Notes under the pieces: model-generated
Told to the model about the DNA's origin: nothing
Databases searched by the model: none
The model's input: only the letters and a program-made list of their open reading frames with translations
Source of the DNA: Coptis chinensis
Lineage: Eukaryota > Streptophyta > Magnoliopsida > Ranunculales > Ranunculaceae
Direction of reading: 5' to 3'
DNA: 64,000 nucleotides
Assembly (NCBI GenBank): GCA_015680905.1
Contig: CM027380.1
Location: 48,768,001-48,832,000, forward strand
Shown: piece after piece, positions 23,248 through 33,929 of the stretch
How the letters are laid out: each line of letters starts with the position of its first letter
Position numbering within the stretch: position 1 is the first letter of the stretch
Made by a program: the position numbers and the translations under genes

Positions 23248-24154
23248 ATGACATCTCCTATAGTCATACCTGAACAGTCTTTCGAAGACGTGTTAGGAAC
23301 CGAGACCTATGGACATTGGTTCCGAAACAGGATCCTTTAGTTAGGATGGCCATCATCGGTAAGTGATGACGATTCATATTCAAAGACGACTTCTTTGCTT
23401 ATTTCTATGACCACGTTAGATTTTATTCTAATCAGGATGGAGAACAAGAATTCTCCGTCATAGTCGATGACACGACACTAGAATTCAATAAAAATGTGGT
23501 CGCTTTAGTTTCAGGATTACCAATACCTGATCCTTTTCACACATGGGCATATATGATCGATAATGCATACCTTTATGATTATACATATTTCCATGAGTAT
23601 TATGGGGGAAGGGTATTTCGAAAGTAATGGACCGGGCGATATAGCATTGCCCTTGGTAGCCTGTCCTAAACGTAGGCACCACCATGTTATTCATCCCGAT
23701 GAATATTTTGGGGAATGGCGGTTCATTTCGCGCAAACAAGATCGCTGGTGACATTTTCCTCATGAATGAGGGACATCGCTGATATGACATTCCCCGAGTT
23801 TTAGTCGCTAGTCTTAAGAGAGCACAAAGCATGTGGCGTAAGTATCTTCTTATGTCTGTTTTGGTAAGCCGCATCATGCGTAGTTGTTTACCTGTATTCT
23901 GTGCCCAATTCACAGAGTGGAAAAGGGTTGAAGTCATGAGACCCACCAATTGGGTGGTTCGCTCATTGCGAATTATGACTTGGCCGGGATGGCAGGTGCA
24001 ACCTCAATTGGTCGCCCCGTACATCCCATCAGACATAATAACACTTAACAGGTTAGCATTAGTAGATGATAAATGGCGGCAAGCTTGGCAAGTTATAATG
24101 GCCTGGCAGGATGCGAAGGAACCTCATCTCTTTGGTGAGGAGGAGGATGCTTAA
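23248..24154 (+). pseudogene. ORF4 of element B, broken
   Basis: Begins MTSPIVIPEQSFEDVLG. An in-frame TAG after about 30 codons and then a frameshift interrupt it. Homologous pieces continue as FYDHVRFYSNQDGEQEFSV, WAYMIDNAYLYDY and YFHEYYGG. The C-terminal part is open at 23831-24154 (RKYLLMSVLVSRIM, RPTNWVV, TWPGWQVQPQ, a VDDKW motif and the acidic end GEEEDA). Homologous to ORF4 in A and E, and probably distantly to ORF3: both have G-(D/E)-x-(I/V)-F followed by T-x-x-LLA, and LxPVLxxxIM. No enzyme motif was recognised. Confidence 0.72.
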
Positions 24155-25949
24155 GCGGGAGATAAGGTAAGTTTTAGTTTGTTATTGTCTGCTTATGTCC
24201 CAAGCAATTTAATTCTGTTAACCCCATAATGGGTGGAACTCTTATAGAGTTGCATCAGTATTTTTATTTCCTATATTAGTATGTTCTAACCTATTTTGCA
24301 AATGTTCCAGAATTTCACACGTTTCCATGGTATTTTTCTACCCTCTTTATTTAAATGCTTTGAGGACAAAGCATGCTTCTTGTTTGAGGGGGGCATAGAA
24401 ACACGTGTAATTAAGGCATCTGTTAGGATATAGATATGTATAACATGCATTTGTTTTCAAGTTAAAATTTTCAAAAATATAAATAAATAAGTTTATGCTA
24501 TACACTTAGGAATATTGGTATTGTTTTCTTTCTCTATGCTCTTAACAATCTAGAAGTCTCACGTAGCTTTTGCATCAGAATAATTGTTAGAAACTTAGAT
24601 TAATATGTAGGTAATAATCTTTGCATCTATCTATAAATATATTACATGAGTATCTATGATTGTTAGATAAGTAAGTTTTGAAATCTAGGCTAGAGTACTT
24701 ATTCTACAAATCCTGTGAGAATATAGCCTAAAGCCTTATATAAGTTTAAACATTTGAGAAATGACACAAGGGAGAAGTAAAATCCGGATAGAGAAATCAC
24801 ACGTCCACTTGCTTGATCACTATGTCATATCCTAAGCGAGAATTTAGGCCCTCTTTGGATCGATATAGCCAAAAATTCAAACCTATGAATTATTTTCCGC
24901 TAGTCGCCCCTCTGAGCCTTTCTTTAGCCTTCCATAAACCACAATTCTTTTACCCTGTTACAAAAACAAAACAAAATAAAAAATTCAACTTACCCTATCT
25001 AGAATAAGCCTGAGAATAGAATGAGTGAAGAAAGAAGAAGAGAAAAACCTGTGTAAACAAAAATTAGTTAGTTGCTTCCGAAAAAAGAAAAGAAGTTTCC
25101 ATCCAAGGAAAAGAAAAATAAATAAATAGAAATAAATAAAAACTCCAAAAATAGAATAAAAGGGAGTCAAAAGCAAAAGAAAAGAAAAAGAAAAATATGG
25201 CTAAGGATGGAAACAAAGTATAGAAGCAAAAGAAAATAACAAGGTTTTCTCTAAGTTACATAATATGAAGACTCTATTATCTCAGACTTGTCCTTTTGAA
25301 TATCCATTTCCTTCCTTCTTAAACCATCTCCTAATCCCCGCATCACCTAATAAAAACCTCTAGCTTAATTAGGAATAGGTTAGTGTGATAGTAAGTGGCA
25401 GATGTGTTTGATCGACTCCGGCTTCCTTGTTGTCATTGAGATTGTAAGGTAAAGTGTGCCCACTACACACTGGAGTAGCGAAACTTGAGCGGAAAAATCA
25501 GAGTGGTTTTCGTCTTGACATTTTTGTGAGGACCTACTTAAGGACGCTATTACGAGTTTTCAAAAACGAACCTGCTATGCATTTCATAGTATTACTCATA
25601 GTATATATATTTGTATCATAGATGATTGATTATTATGCATATATTAGTTTAGGTTTTTGACTTGGTTATTCTTATTCATTTGCTAGTGAGATGTATAGAT
25701 AGTTGAGACATGAATGAGGAAACAATAGTTTTATTTCTTAGTCGTTGTAGTATAGATTAAGTTTGTGAGTACCTTCACTAGAAAACTCTCATGAGGCTAT
25801 AACTCGTCCACTAGGGAATTTCTAGTGGTTTAAGGCCTTGTTGCATATGGTCAATGCAATCGCACTCAGCGAAACGAGAGTAGATAGAACTCCATTTTTG
25901 GTCACTTATTATAATTTCTCATATTTGCTTGAGGACAAGCAAAATGCTG
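24155..25949 (+). other. Non-coding 3' region of element B
   Basis: Conserved with A, E and F. Contains polypurine-like motif iii as a variant (TGTTTGAGGGGGG, 24381-24393), a purine-rich tract (about 25020-25200) and the GAGGACAAGCAAAATGC phrase before the terminal polypurine tract. No ORF with support. Confidence 0.65.
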
Positions 25950-25962
25950 TTTGGGGGTGGTT
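25950..25962 (+). other. Polypurine tract (motif iv) of element B
   Basis: GTTTGGGGGTGGT immediately before the LTR start TGATAAGAGCCC at 25963. Confidence 0.85.
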
Positions 25963-26830
25963 TGATAAGAGCCCAAAACTGTAGTTTTAACCCGTGCTTG
26001 ATCATACTTTTAGACCAATTATGTGAGTAATAATTAAGAGTTAATACTGATTATGTGTTTTTATGCATTTTAGGCTTCAAAGTCCATTATGTGCAAAAAT
26101 GTGCCACTTTAGCGAGATAAAGGAGCAAAGATCGGTTGCTAAGGAGTTCTGTGATTAAAGGCCAAGATTCAAGAAGACAAAGCCTTTCTAAAGCCCGGTC
26201 AAAAGCTGAAAATTCGACGCCTTGGCGTAAAACAAAGACTCAAAGTCGAGAACTTCGAAGGCGTATCTTTGGACTCAGACCTCGGAATTGGGCCTACATT
26301 ATGTCAGAACGACCGGATCGGAAAGAGCTTTCCAATGGTCTAAGTCTTGACCCAATCAGAGGAGCATAAGTGGACGAAAAGTCTGTTGAAGCCAACTGCA
26401 GCTAAAGAGACCTTTTTGGACTGAAAGAATTGGGTTTTGGGTTCTCTGGCCCAAAACATGGATCCAAGCCCATGCACGATTTTTGGATCTGAATGTATAA
26501 AAACCAAAGCTTCACTCTTTGTTAAAGGTAGCTAGTTAGACCTAAAACAATATAGATAATTCTAGATCTAGTTTAATTAATTAAATTAAGTTTTAGTTCC
26601 ATTTTCAATTCTTGTTTTAGATTAAGTCTTTGAATCATTGTTCTTGATTGATTAGATAAATAAAATAGTTATTCTTGTCAATTTTGACTTATATCATTTA
26701 CAATTTATTAGATCTAATTTCAATTCTTGTTATCATTCAATTCTTAGTTATTAATTAGATTTCGATTATTGTTTAGTTAAATTTCATAAAGTTAGAATCT
26801 TTGTAATATGTTGTATTCAATTTCAATGGG
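25963..26830 (+). repeat. LTR piece shared by the 3' end of B and the 5' end of C
   Basis: Begins TGATAAGAGCCC after the polypurine tract of B and follows the F LTR (51243 on) closely, including the TATA box (about 26493-26501). It stops at TTTCAATGGGAAAT, where gag sequence begins. Confidence 0.8.
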
Positions 26831-27640
26831 AAATCCCAACTGTCCTATAGCCTATGAACAGGCTTGTTCCATTAATAGTGAACCTAACGCCCCTTGGAGA
26901 CAAAATCCCAACTTCGATTGGAGAAATAACCAACACGTCACACCTCCAGGGTATAATAATCAATATGTTAGGCCAACACACAGTTTTATCCAAGCTCCAC
27001 CACGACAAGGACAGGGTCAGGGTAATTATAATAATTATAGCAACCAAGTGCAACCTCGACAAGGTCAAGCACAAGGTTAAGGTAGTTATAATAATTATAA
27101 TGCTAATAGAGGTATCGTTCCGGTAAATAATAACTATCAAAATCCGCCCATAAATAATTCACACGAGATAGTTCCAGTCACACCACCCGTGACTACTACA
27201 CCCACACAACCGGATCGTCTTCACACCTTCATACAAGTGAGCCAAAAAAATTTCCAAACCATGGCTCAATCTAACCAACAGCTTCTACAATCCGTTAATA
27301 ATTTAAGCCAACAGTTGGCCCAAGATAAAGCCCAACCCAAAGGTGTGTTTCCAGGTCACGCACTACCTAATCCTAAAACAACAAACACAGCCTTTGAGGT
27401 AACCGATAATACTAGTAATGAATATGCAAAGGTAGGTGAGCTAAATGCCATCACCACTCTCCGTTCTGGCAGAGTGGTTGATAACAAAGTAACTATGCCT
27501 ATATAGTTACCCACCAAGAGTCCCCTACACCGCTATTTTACTAGATACCGAAATAGAAACTGAAGAGCCTACCACTATAGAGGTACCAGTTACAACACAA
27601 CCTAAGAAACAGAAAGCCAAGGTTAAACATCCAGGTGATA
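26831..27640 (+). pseudogene. gag C-terminal (nucleocapsid) region of element C
   Basis: Starts inside the zinc-knuckle region: the last part of CX2CX4HX4C and CPIAYEQACS are present, the first cysteines are lost. It continues through a Gln/Gly/Asn-rich stretch (PPRQGQGQGNYNN) with a stop near 27080, then the linker FEVTDNTSNEYAKVGELNA and LRSGRVVDNKVT. Fused to LTR sequence by the 26830/26831 deletion. Confidence 0.75.
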
Positions 27641-29115
27641 CCATTGCTAAATATAAAGAGAAACCACTGTTTCCACAAAAATTAGCCATGTTAACTAGGG
27701 ATACAAATTATGAGGAGATTAGGGACGTTTTCAAGAATCTAACTATAAACCTTCCCTTCCTCGAAGCTATTAAAAAGCTACCACACCATGCTAAGTTTCT
27801 TAAGGAGTTGTGTACTACTAGGCGTAAGACCAACATACCAAAAGACGTCTTTTTAACAGAACAATTCCCAACTTTATCTCAACATAATGGAATTGCTAAG
27901 TACAAGGACCATGGTCGTCCTACTGTACAATGCACCTTAGGAGATTCCTATATGACGACCGCGTTATTAGACTTGGGGGCTAGTGTTAACTTACTCCCGT
28001 TTTATTTATATAGACAAATAGGTCTAGACGAGATGCAACCCACTAAAATGACGTTGCAATTAGCTGATCGGTCTATTAAGTATCCTAAGGGTGTGGTCAA
28101 AAATGTGCTGGTAAAAGTTCAGGATTTCTACTATCCGGCTGATTTTGTCATCCTCGATACAGAAGTCGCTAACGACTCTGTCCCGATCATCTTAGGGCAT
28201 CCTTTCCTGGCAACTGCCAATGCGCTCATTAATTGCCGTGATGGTTCAATGTCCATGTCTTTTGGCCATCTTGCTGTTGAAGTAAATGTTTTTAAAACAA
28301 AGACACATTTACCCGATTCGTCTATAGATGGAGAGGTTAGCATGATCGAGAGCTTCGCTCAAGATTATTTCAACAACACGTTCCCTAATAATCATATGCC
28401 TAAATTTCTTTCCTTTGGAAGTTCAGACTCCAACCTTTTCATCCCTACACTAGTCGATACACATATTATGGATGAGGACGAGATAGATGACTTTCTCAAA
28501 GATATAGAGGACTACCATAGTAATGTGGATATGACCAATCTAGATGAGGAATTTGATGAGTTTCTTAGAGCAGGTGATGATTCACCCTATCAAGAACTAC
28601 TTTGCACAACATCCACCTCGACTCCCCTCCTTCCACCCTTTCAAAGGAATCTCGAGTTTGCACTCGATCCTTTTGTTTCTCCTGTGCTTCATAATTTTTT
28701 AAATCCACCTAGTAAACAAATACTTCAGAAAAACAAAGCATTTGACACCTTCATTTTCAGACTTGAGACAGTCCCTACTTACACCATGAATGAGTTTTGT
28801 GGTAAACCCACATCCTCATTGTTTACATGCTTTCCTTCTACAACTTATCCATATCCACCATATCTTCCACAACCATTCACTTTTCCACACTTATTCACTA
28901 GGACACCCTCTCGTTCAAAAATGAAAAAGAAGGTGCATGCTAGGTTACGTTATAGGGTTATCCGACTTCGCTTTCAGTTCACTAGATTGCGTCATAGGAA
29001 ATCTTTGTGCTTTATTATGTTTGGATATGATTTCTGTGATATTTATTTATGGAATGATCCCCAACTATTTCGGTTGTTGATATATGATAAACTGCATGTT
29101 CATACATATGTTTAG
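27641..29115 (+). CDS. Protease plus replacement C-terminal tail, element C (open frame)
   Basis: Open from at least 27688 to the stop after HVHTYV, 475 codons and the longest frame of this family in the window. Residues about 1-85 hold the conserved pre-protease segment (TRDTNYEEIRDVFKNL). The aspartic protease follows at about 85-215, with active-site DLGASVNLLPF, LQLADRSIKYPKGVV, YPADFVILDTE and VPIILGHPFLATA. An acidic linker (DEDEIDDFLKDIEDYH) precedes the tail: NEFCGKPTSS, a Pro/Phe-rich stretch, an Arg-rich stretch (RYRVIRLRFQFTRLRHRKS), and a hydrophobic, aromatic end (FGYDFCDIYLWNDPQLFRLL). The tail replaces RT-RNase H-integrase. It lacks an upstream gag start, so expression of this copy is doubtful. 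Confidence 0.75.
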
Positions 29116-29365
29116 ATAAAGTCTCGAGTGTCTGACTATAAATGACTCATTTTTTTGTGTTTGGTGCATTTCCTTTCATTTCCATATATTGGTGAGTGCA
29201 CCATTAAGGTAACCGGGCCCTCCCTATGGATTGTGTGGATGTAAGTACCAGATCCTAAGTCCACGTTTAACATAATTCACGTTTTCCACTCTTGCATGTT
29301 TTCTCGGATTTTTGAGTCATGTTTCTCTATAGGGTGAATTATGTCTTTCTTGCTTATTGTTTTTC
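29116..29365 (+). other. Partial conserved post-pol block, element C
   Basis: Matches the block after integrase in B and after the tail in F, with GTAACCGGGCCCTCCCTATG and GTGGATGTAAGTACCAG. It is cut at the 29365 junction before polypurine-like motif i. Confidence 0.7.
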
Positions 29366-30401
29366 TGGCCCAAAACATGGCTCCAAGCCCATGCACGATT
29401 TTTGGATCTGAAAGTATAAAAACAAGAGCTTGACTCTTTGTTAATGGTAGATAGTTAGACCTAGATTAGTTAGCCTCCATTAATTAGTTTGAGAATTTCA
29501 ATTAGTTAATTAATTAGTTTTTCATATCTTGTTTTAGATCTAGTTTCATATTTAATTACTTTAGAACAAGTAGATTATTAATTTAGTATTTGAATAATTG
29601 TTTTATTATTCATTAGATTAATAAAATAGTGTTCTTGGTAATCTAGTTCATTTTCCATTTACTTATTTAGTTCAATTCTTAGATTCAATTGTTTGTCATT
29701 ATTAGTTAAATTCAATTATTGCATGAGTAGTTTTGAATTGAGTTTAAACAAGCAAAGTTTCAATCTTTATATCATGTCTTGTTTGAATTCCATTGGGAAT
29801 GATAGCGTGATGATTCTCGGCTAAACCTCCATTTGAGGGGGTTGAGAAGCCTTGATGATAGCTTGATTCCAATTATCGTAGAGTCGTAGTAATTTCCTTT
29901 CCACTCTATAAATGATTAGTTCACCATGAGAATGGGTGTAATCGTTCACATGCTAGTTATGAATTGGTAGAAATGCCATGTGTAATTAGGGATTAGGAAT
30001 AACCAGATTGTTCTCCGAAGTAGTTCAATTCGGATTACAACGATTCGTCGTTAGTAAGATTAAGTCGAGTTAAGGTGGATTCAATTCCCTTTAATTCTTT
30101 ATCTAGATTCAAACCCTTAGCATTCTCTCTTTTCGTTATTTGTAACTTGTTAATTTAATTCACCTCGTAGTATATAATTCCCCTCGTAAATCTTTCATTA
30201 GACTTAAGACCGATTAGTTAACTATGAAATCATTCCATGCTAGAGAACTAGGAGTGGAACGAATTTGTTACTCCACTCTATTTCGATAGAATTGAGAGTA
30301 GAAAACTTGATAAATATAGGCACGTATTTAGTTTTAGTTTACTTATGTTTTGAGTTTCATCGTTCATTTCGTAGGTAAACTATCATTTTTATCATTTATC
30401 A
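29366..30401 (+). repeat. 3' LTR piece of element C (B-type)
   Basis: Begins inside U3 (TGGCCCAAAACATGGCTCC), includes the TATA region (AAGTATAAAAAC, about 29412) and ends TCATTTATCA at 30401. Its 3' half matches the 5' LTR of B (13700-14069) much better than the LTRs of F. Confidence 0.8.
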
Positions 30402-30570
30402 ATGGGCGCAAGGCGCGCTCAAGCTTTTTCTTGTAAATTTTTTTAGTTTTTGAACCAAACAATCACTGTTAGAACCAAACAAGGGTGGGTGGGTTTAATG
30501 GGACTTTGGGAAGACTAAAAATACTAATGAAAAGAATTCTAAATAGAAATAAGATGACAGCGATGCAATT
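30402..30570 (-). other. Leader and decayed PBS of minus-strand element D
   Basis: Reverse-strand match to the start of the family leader (CATTAAACCCACCCACCCTTG) next to a decayed PBS (ATTGCATCGCTGTCATC). The leader is cut on its left by the LTR end of C at 30401. Confidence 0.65.
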
Positions 30571-31079
30571 TGATAAAAGGGAAAACGCTAGTTTTATCTA
30601 CGAATAAGCAATGAAACTCAAACGTAAGTAAAACTAAGACTATCTTTCTATTCTATATCAAAGTTCTACACTCTCGATGCTATTGCAATAAGTGAAGTAG
30701 AGAATTCGGTCCACTTTTAGTTCTTTAGAATTAACGTTAACGACAATTATCAGTTCTATCATAGTCAATGAGAGTACGTATTAATGTAATTATGCTAACA
30801 ACGAGGGAAATAACATAATCGAAATGTTCTAAATAATAAGATGGCAATTAAAATACTAAGGATTGAATCTAGATAAAGAATTAGAGAGATTTGATTCAAC
30901 CTTAATTCGACTTAATAAACTAGCAAGAATTGTCGTAATCCGAATTGCAATGCTTTAGCATAACAATTAGGTCTTTCTAATCCCTAATTGTTCATGGTAA
31001 TCTCTACCAACTAACAACTATCATGTGAAGCAATCAAACCCATTCTCATGGCGAACTAACTACTTTCTAGAATGGAATA
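30571..31079 (-). repeat. LTR of element D, diverged, truncated by a CACTA terminus
   Basis: The minus strand ends CCTTTTATCA next to the decayed PBS. It aligns with the 3' third of the E LTR (39480-39982) and more loosely with the others, so it belongs to an older subfamily. It stops at GAATGGAATA, where CACTACAAGAAA begins. Confidence 0.7.
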
Positions 31080-31420
31080 CACTACAAGAAAAAAGGCTTT
31101 ATATCACTGTTAAAAACAGTGACAAAAGGTCTTTTGTCACTGTTTTTTTTTTTTCCAAAACCGTGACAGTGTGGGGGTCATTTTTTTTCTTCAAAACCGT
31201 CACAAATATTTGTTCCAAACTAGCCTATTTCCACTGTATAAAATAGTAACAAATAAATAAAAATCGTCACAAAAAATCAACTCTTTTGTGATGTTTTGGA
31301 AAAACAGTGCTGTATTCATCTAATAACCGTCATAAACAAGTCACTTATTCATGACAGTTTTGTTAAAACAGTGATTGTTTTTATCCTTTTTTTTAAAAAA
31401 AAAATAGTGCTAATAAATGA
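31080..31420 (+). mobile_element. Terminus of a CACTA (En/Spm) DNA transposon
   Basis: Begins CACTACAAGAAAAAA, the classic plant CACTA terminal inverted repeat. Subterminal repeats in both orientations follow (AAACCGTGACAG, AACCGTCACAAA, AATCGTCACAAA, AACAGTGAC), as expected for the transposase-binding ends of these elements. The bases before it are ATA, a possible half of a 3 bp target duplication. I did not find the other end (TTTCTTGTAGTG) in the window; it may have been lost through the repeats near 36450-38652. No transposase ORF was seen. Confidence 0.75.
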
Positions 31421-31926
31421 AAACATTCCCCATAGACCATAGAATTGTACCTGTAATAGACTACACTCATGAATATAATCAATTAAACTTCAAGTAGCAT
31501 TTATAAAGTACTAATTCCATTCATTCCCTTGGATAACCAATATATATTTATACTTAATCATAAAACATAATGAAGTAAATAACGCATTTCCAATCTAATA
31601 CAAACAAATTTAATCAGCCTAATCCTAATCCAAATCCAAATAAAAAAACCTAATCTCGCATGAAGTGCATTGCATGAATACTCATTGTTTCCTGTCCGGT
31701 TGCTCTAGAAAGTGACAACACACAAAGCTAGGGATGCTCTAGATAAGCAAGAACAACAAGTATCTTGTTGACCTGTACCTATTAAGTTAAACTTGACCAA
31801 GAACAAGAATTTCCTTCTCGTTCTTAAACTTGAATCTTCCAATCACCCATTTATTTTAAAGTGCACAAGCATGTATACCATTAGACAAAAAGATCATAAA
31901 GCATCCCATAGTTTTTAAGAACTAAC
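31421..31926. other. AT-rich interval with no recognised gene
   Basis: Follows the CACTA subterminal repeats. I see no exon-like or repeat signal in it. Confidence 0.4.
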
Positions 31927-33600
31927 CTTTGTATTTGGAGGTACGCTTGGCAAATGGGTGGAAACCGAAATTAATAGCACCCCAAAGTCGCTGATCTAAC
32001 ATCTGCAAAATAAAAAATGTGCTCAACATGCTTAAATCCATATAAATATACATTCTACTCTATACCCTATACATATATGCAACTTATATATTGTGACAAT
32101 ATATAGTCTATCCCCTATACATCTATCAGCTTCAGGTGTCCGTAAATCAAGTAGTTAAAGCCATCCATGGAGAAATTTCATACCACGCACATGAGACAAT
32201 ACCCATTGACTAATAACTAGTGTAAGACAATAGGGCACAAGATATGATACATCTCTGCCACATATGTCTATGTTCAAATCTCCAAATCCAAATATGAGGC
32301 ATAGATAAAGGTCCCAAGTCATGCACTATCAAAAATTGATATAAGCATCGATAAAACCATAACCAAATATCCATCCTTGCACATATAACTATAGCCATAT
32401 ATCGATGACTAACGATGAATAAACCTGTAATTATAATGGAGCCATTAGCAGATGAACCAAATGAATGTAGACTAGCTGAAAGAAGAAAAGGATCCGCATA
32501 AGTTTAGAATAACATGCTTCCAACAATGCTTATATATCCATGAAAACATAATTTGATGCAAATCAGAAAACCTGAAAGCAAAGTAAAGAGGCCAACACGT
32601 ACATTGAGTGTACATCGAAGTCCAGTTACCATCCATGATCTGAAACATATGCTGTAACACCTTTACCTCCACCACCCTCCATTTCATATCCTCCATTGAC
32701 TAGCCAGTAGCACAGTCGTTCATGGTCGAGTAGTGAGAGTACTGCCAGATACTTAGTCGTCTTATCTACCTCACCATTAGCTCTTGATGCCTTGGAGTAG
32801 AACCTATAAGAAACTCTTTATCACACTCTTGGTGGCTGGGATATGAACAAGTAGCAGTTTATTCTATAGTATGTAATTTTAGATTACATAGGGCAAACGT
32901 TTACTCTATGCCTAAAGAAGTAAAGAACTACTGCATGAAAATTTTCACTTAAAGACACATAAAGGTCGATACTGAGTGAAGGACTACCACTACATACATT
33001 GTTAAGTTGTCATATTATTATATGAAGGTTTGATGATTCATGCATCAACTGGTTCATAATCATATACAGATTTACATCTATGACCTATAGCGTCTACACC
33101 AAATAAAAGAACACCAACTCCAAGACCATAATAAGAAAAGAAAAAATGGTGTTTACCACGCCATAGCATACAGAGCAATTCAAGCTTTCGGTTGCCTATC
33201 AGTAGGTTTCGCCACCCATGACTTGATATTCAAGGCCTCTGTCCAATCATTTGAACAATTTAATCAAAATAACAACACCTGGACATTACTATACACTCAA
33301 AAGGCACTCATTCTGTATACAAATTTTATCCAGTAATGGTTCCAGTTCATAAGATACAGATTTAGTATCCAGTTACAAGTTCCATCAGTATTGAGTTTGT
33401 TTATAGTGTAGTTTAGATTAATTACCAACTGTAGAAGGATCTCTGAGATGCTTGATGTCAAAAAATGCCTCAAGTGGCTCAATCAGTATGCTTATTGATT
33501 TCATGAGATCCTATCTCTTGGTACTCCCAGCTCCCATTCTCATATCCTTTAGTTAAAAATAGCTCCATATGCCTTGCATCAAGTGTCTGCATAATTCCTG
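31927..33600 (-). pseudogene. Exon-like pieces of an unidentified plant gene
   Basis: Four minus-strand segments look like exons. (1) About 33600-33420 reads ARHMELFLTKGYENGSWEYQ and, after a frameshift, FDIKHLRDPSTV before a GT. (2) About 33265-33157 reads WTEALNIKSWVAKPTDRQPK, with one stop. (3) About 32815-32573 reads TTKYLAVLSLLDHERLCYWL. (4) 32002-31927 lies between AG and GTTAGT and reads DQRLWGAINFGFHPFAKRTS. I do not recognise the protein. Together with the adjacent polymerase epsilon pieces this suggests captured host gene fragments with introns retained. The segments may not all come from one gene. Confidence 0.45.
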
Positions 33601-33929
33601 AAAAATCAGGACAACAGGTCACTTTTTAATACTTAATACATAACTATACAACTTCCCACTTTCAACAGTAAAGTTTCCTTTCCTCAACCACATATCCATT
33701 ACCATGTACCATCTGGTTGGTAAGCTTAGGTTCTTTTCTATTGATAGTTCTTAGAAATCCATAGGGTGGATTTGATCAGCGTATATGTATCTTCATATGG
33801 AAATCTGGGGTATTTACAGAATCAAAATAATATAAACATAAAGTATCTGGCCGGTCATAAATTCTCAAACAAGTTACATCAAACTGAGTGTGCATATGTT
33901 TGTCATTTAAACCCTTTAATAGGCTACTT

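Larger units (their letters stand above)
13172..25962 (+). mobile_element. Element B: pol-bearing Athila-type LTR retrotransposon
   Basis: Most complete coding set in the window: truncated 5' LTR, PBS, leader, gag, protease, RT-RNase H, integrase, ORF3, ORF4, non-coding 3' region and polypurine tract. The 3' LTR begins at 25963 but is chimeric with element C. The 5' LTR lacks its first ~570 bp, including the TATA box, so this copy has no LTR promoter. Every ORF carries stops or frameshifts. The 5' LTR resembles the LTR piece at 29366-30401 more than the one at 25963-26830, so the true partner LTR was probably displaced by rearrangement. Confidence 0.85.
25963..30401 (+). mobile_element. Element C: rearranged pol-less gag-protease derivative
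   Basis: Order: LTR piece (25963-26830), nucleocapsid-like gag end, protease fused to the family tail (to 29115), part of the post-pol block, then a 3' LTR piece (29366-30401). Two internal deletions are visible. At 26830/26831 the LTR jumps into the middle of gag, losing the LTR end, PBS, leader and capsid. At about 29365 the post-pol block jumps into the middle of an LTR. The first LTR piece is nearly identical to that of F, while the last resembles the 5' LTR of B, so the unit is a recombinant. ORF3 and ORF4 are absent. Confidence 0.75.

Noticed and set aside
3910..24154. Calling ORF3 or ORF4 an envelope glycoprotein
   Set aside because: They occupy the env position, but I saw no signal peptide, fusion-peptide-like segment, cleavage site or clear C-terminal membrane anchor, so only 'env-position ORF' is supported.
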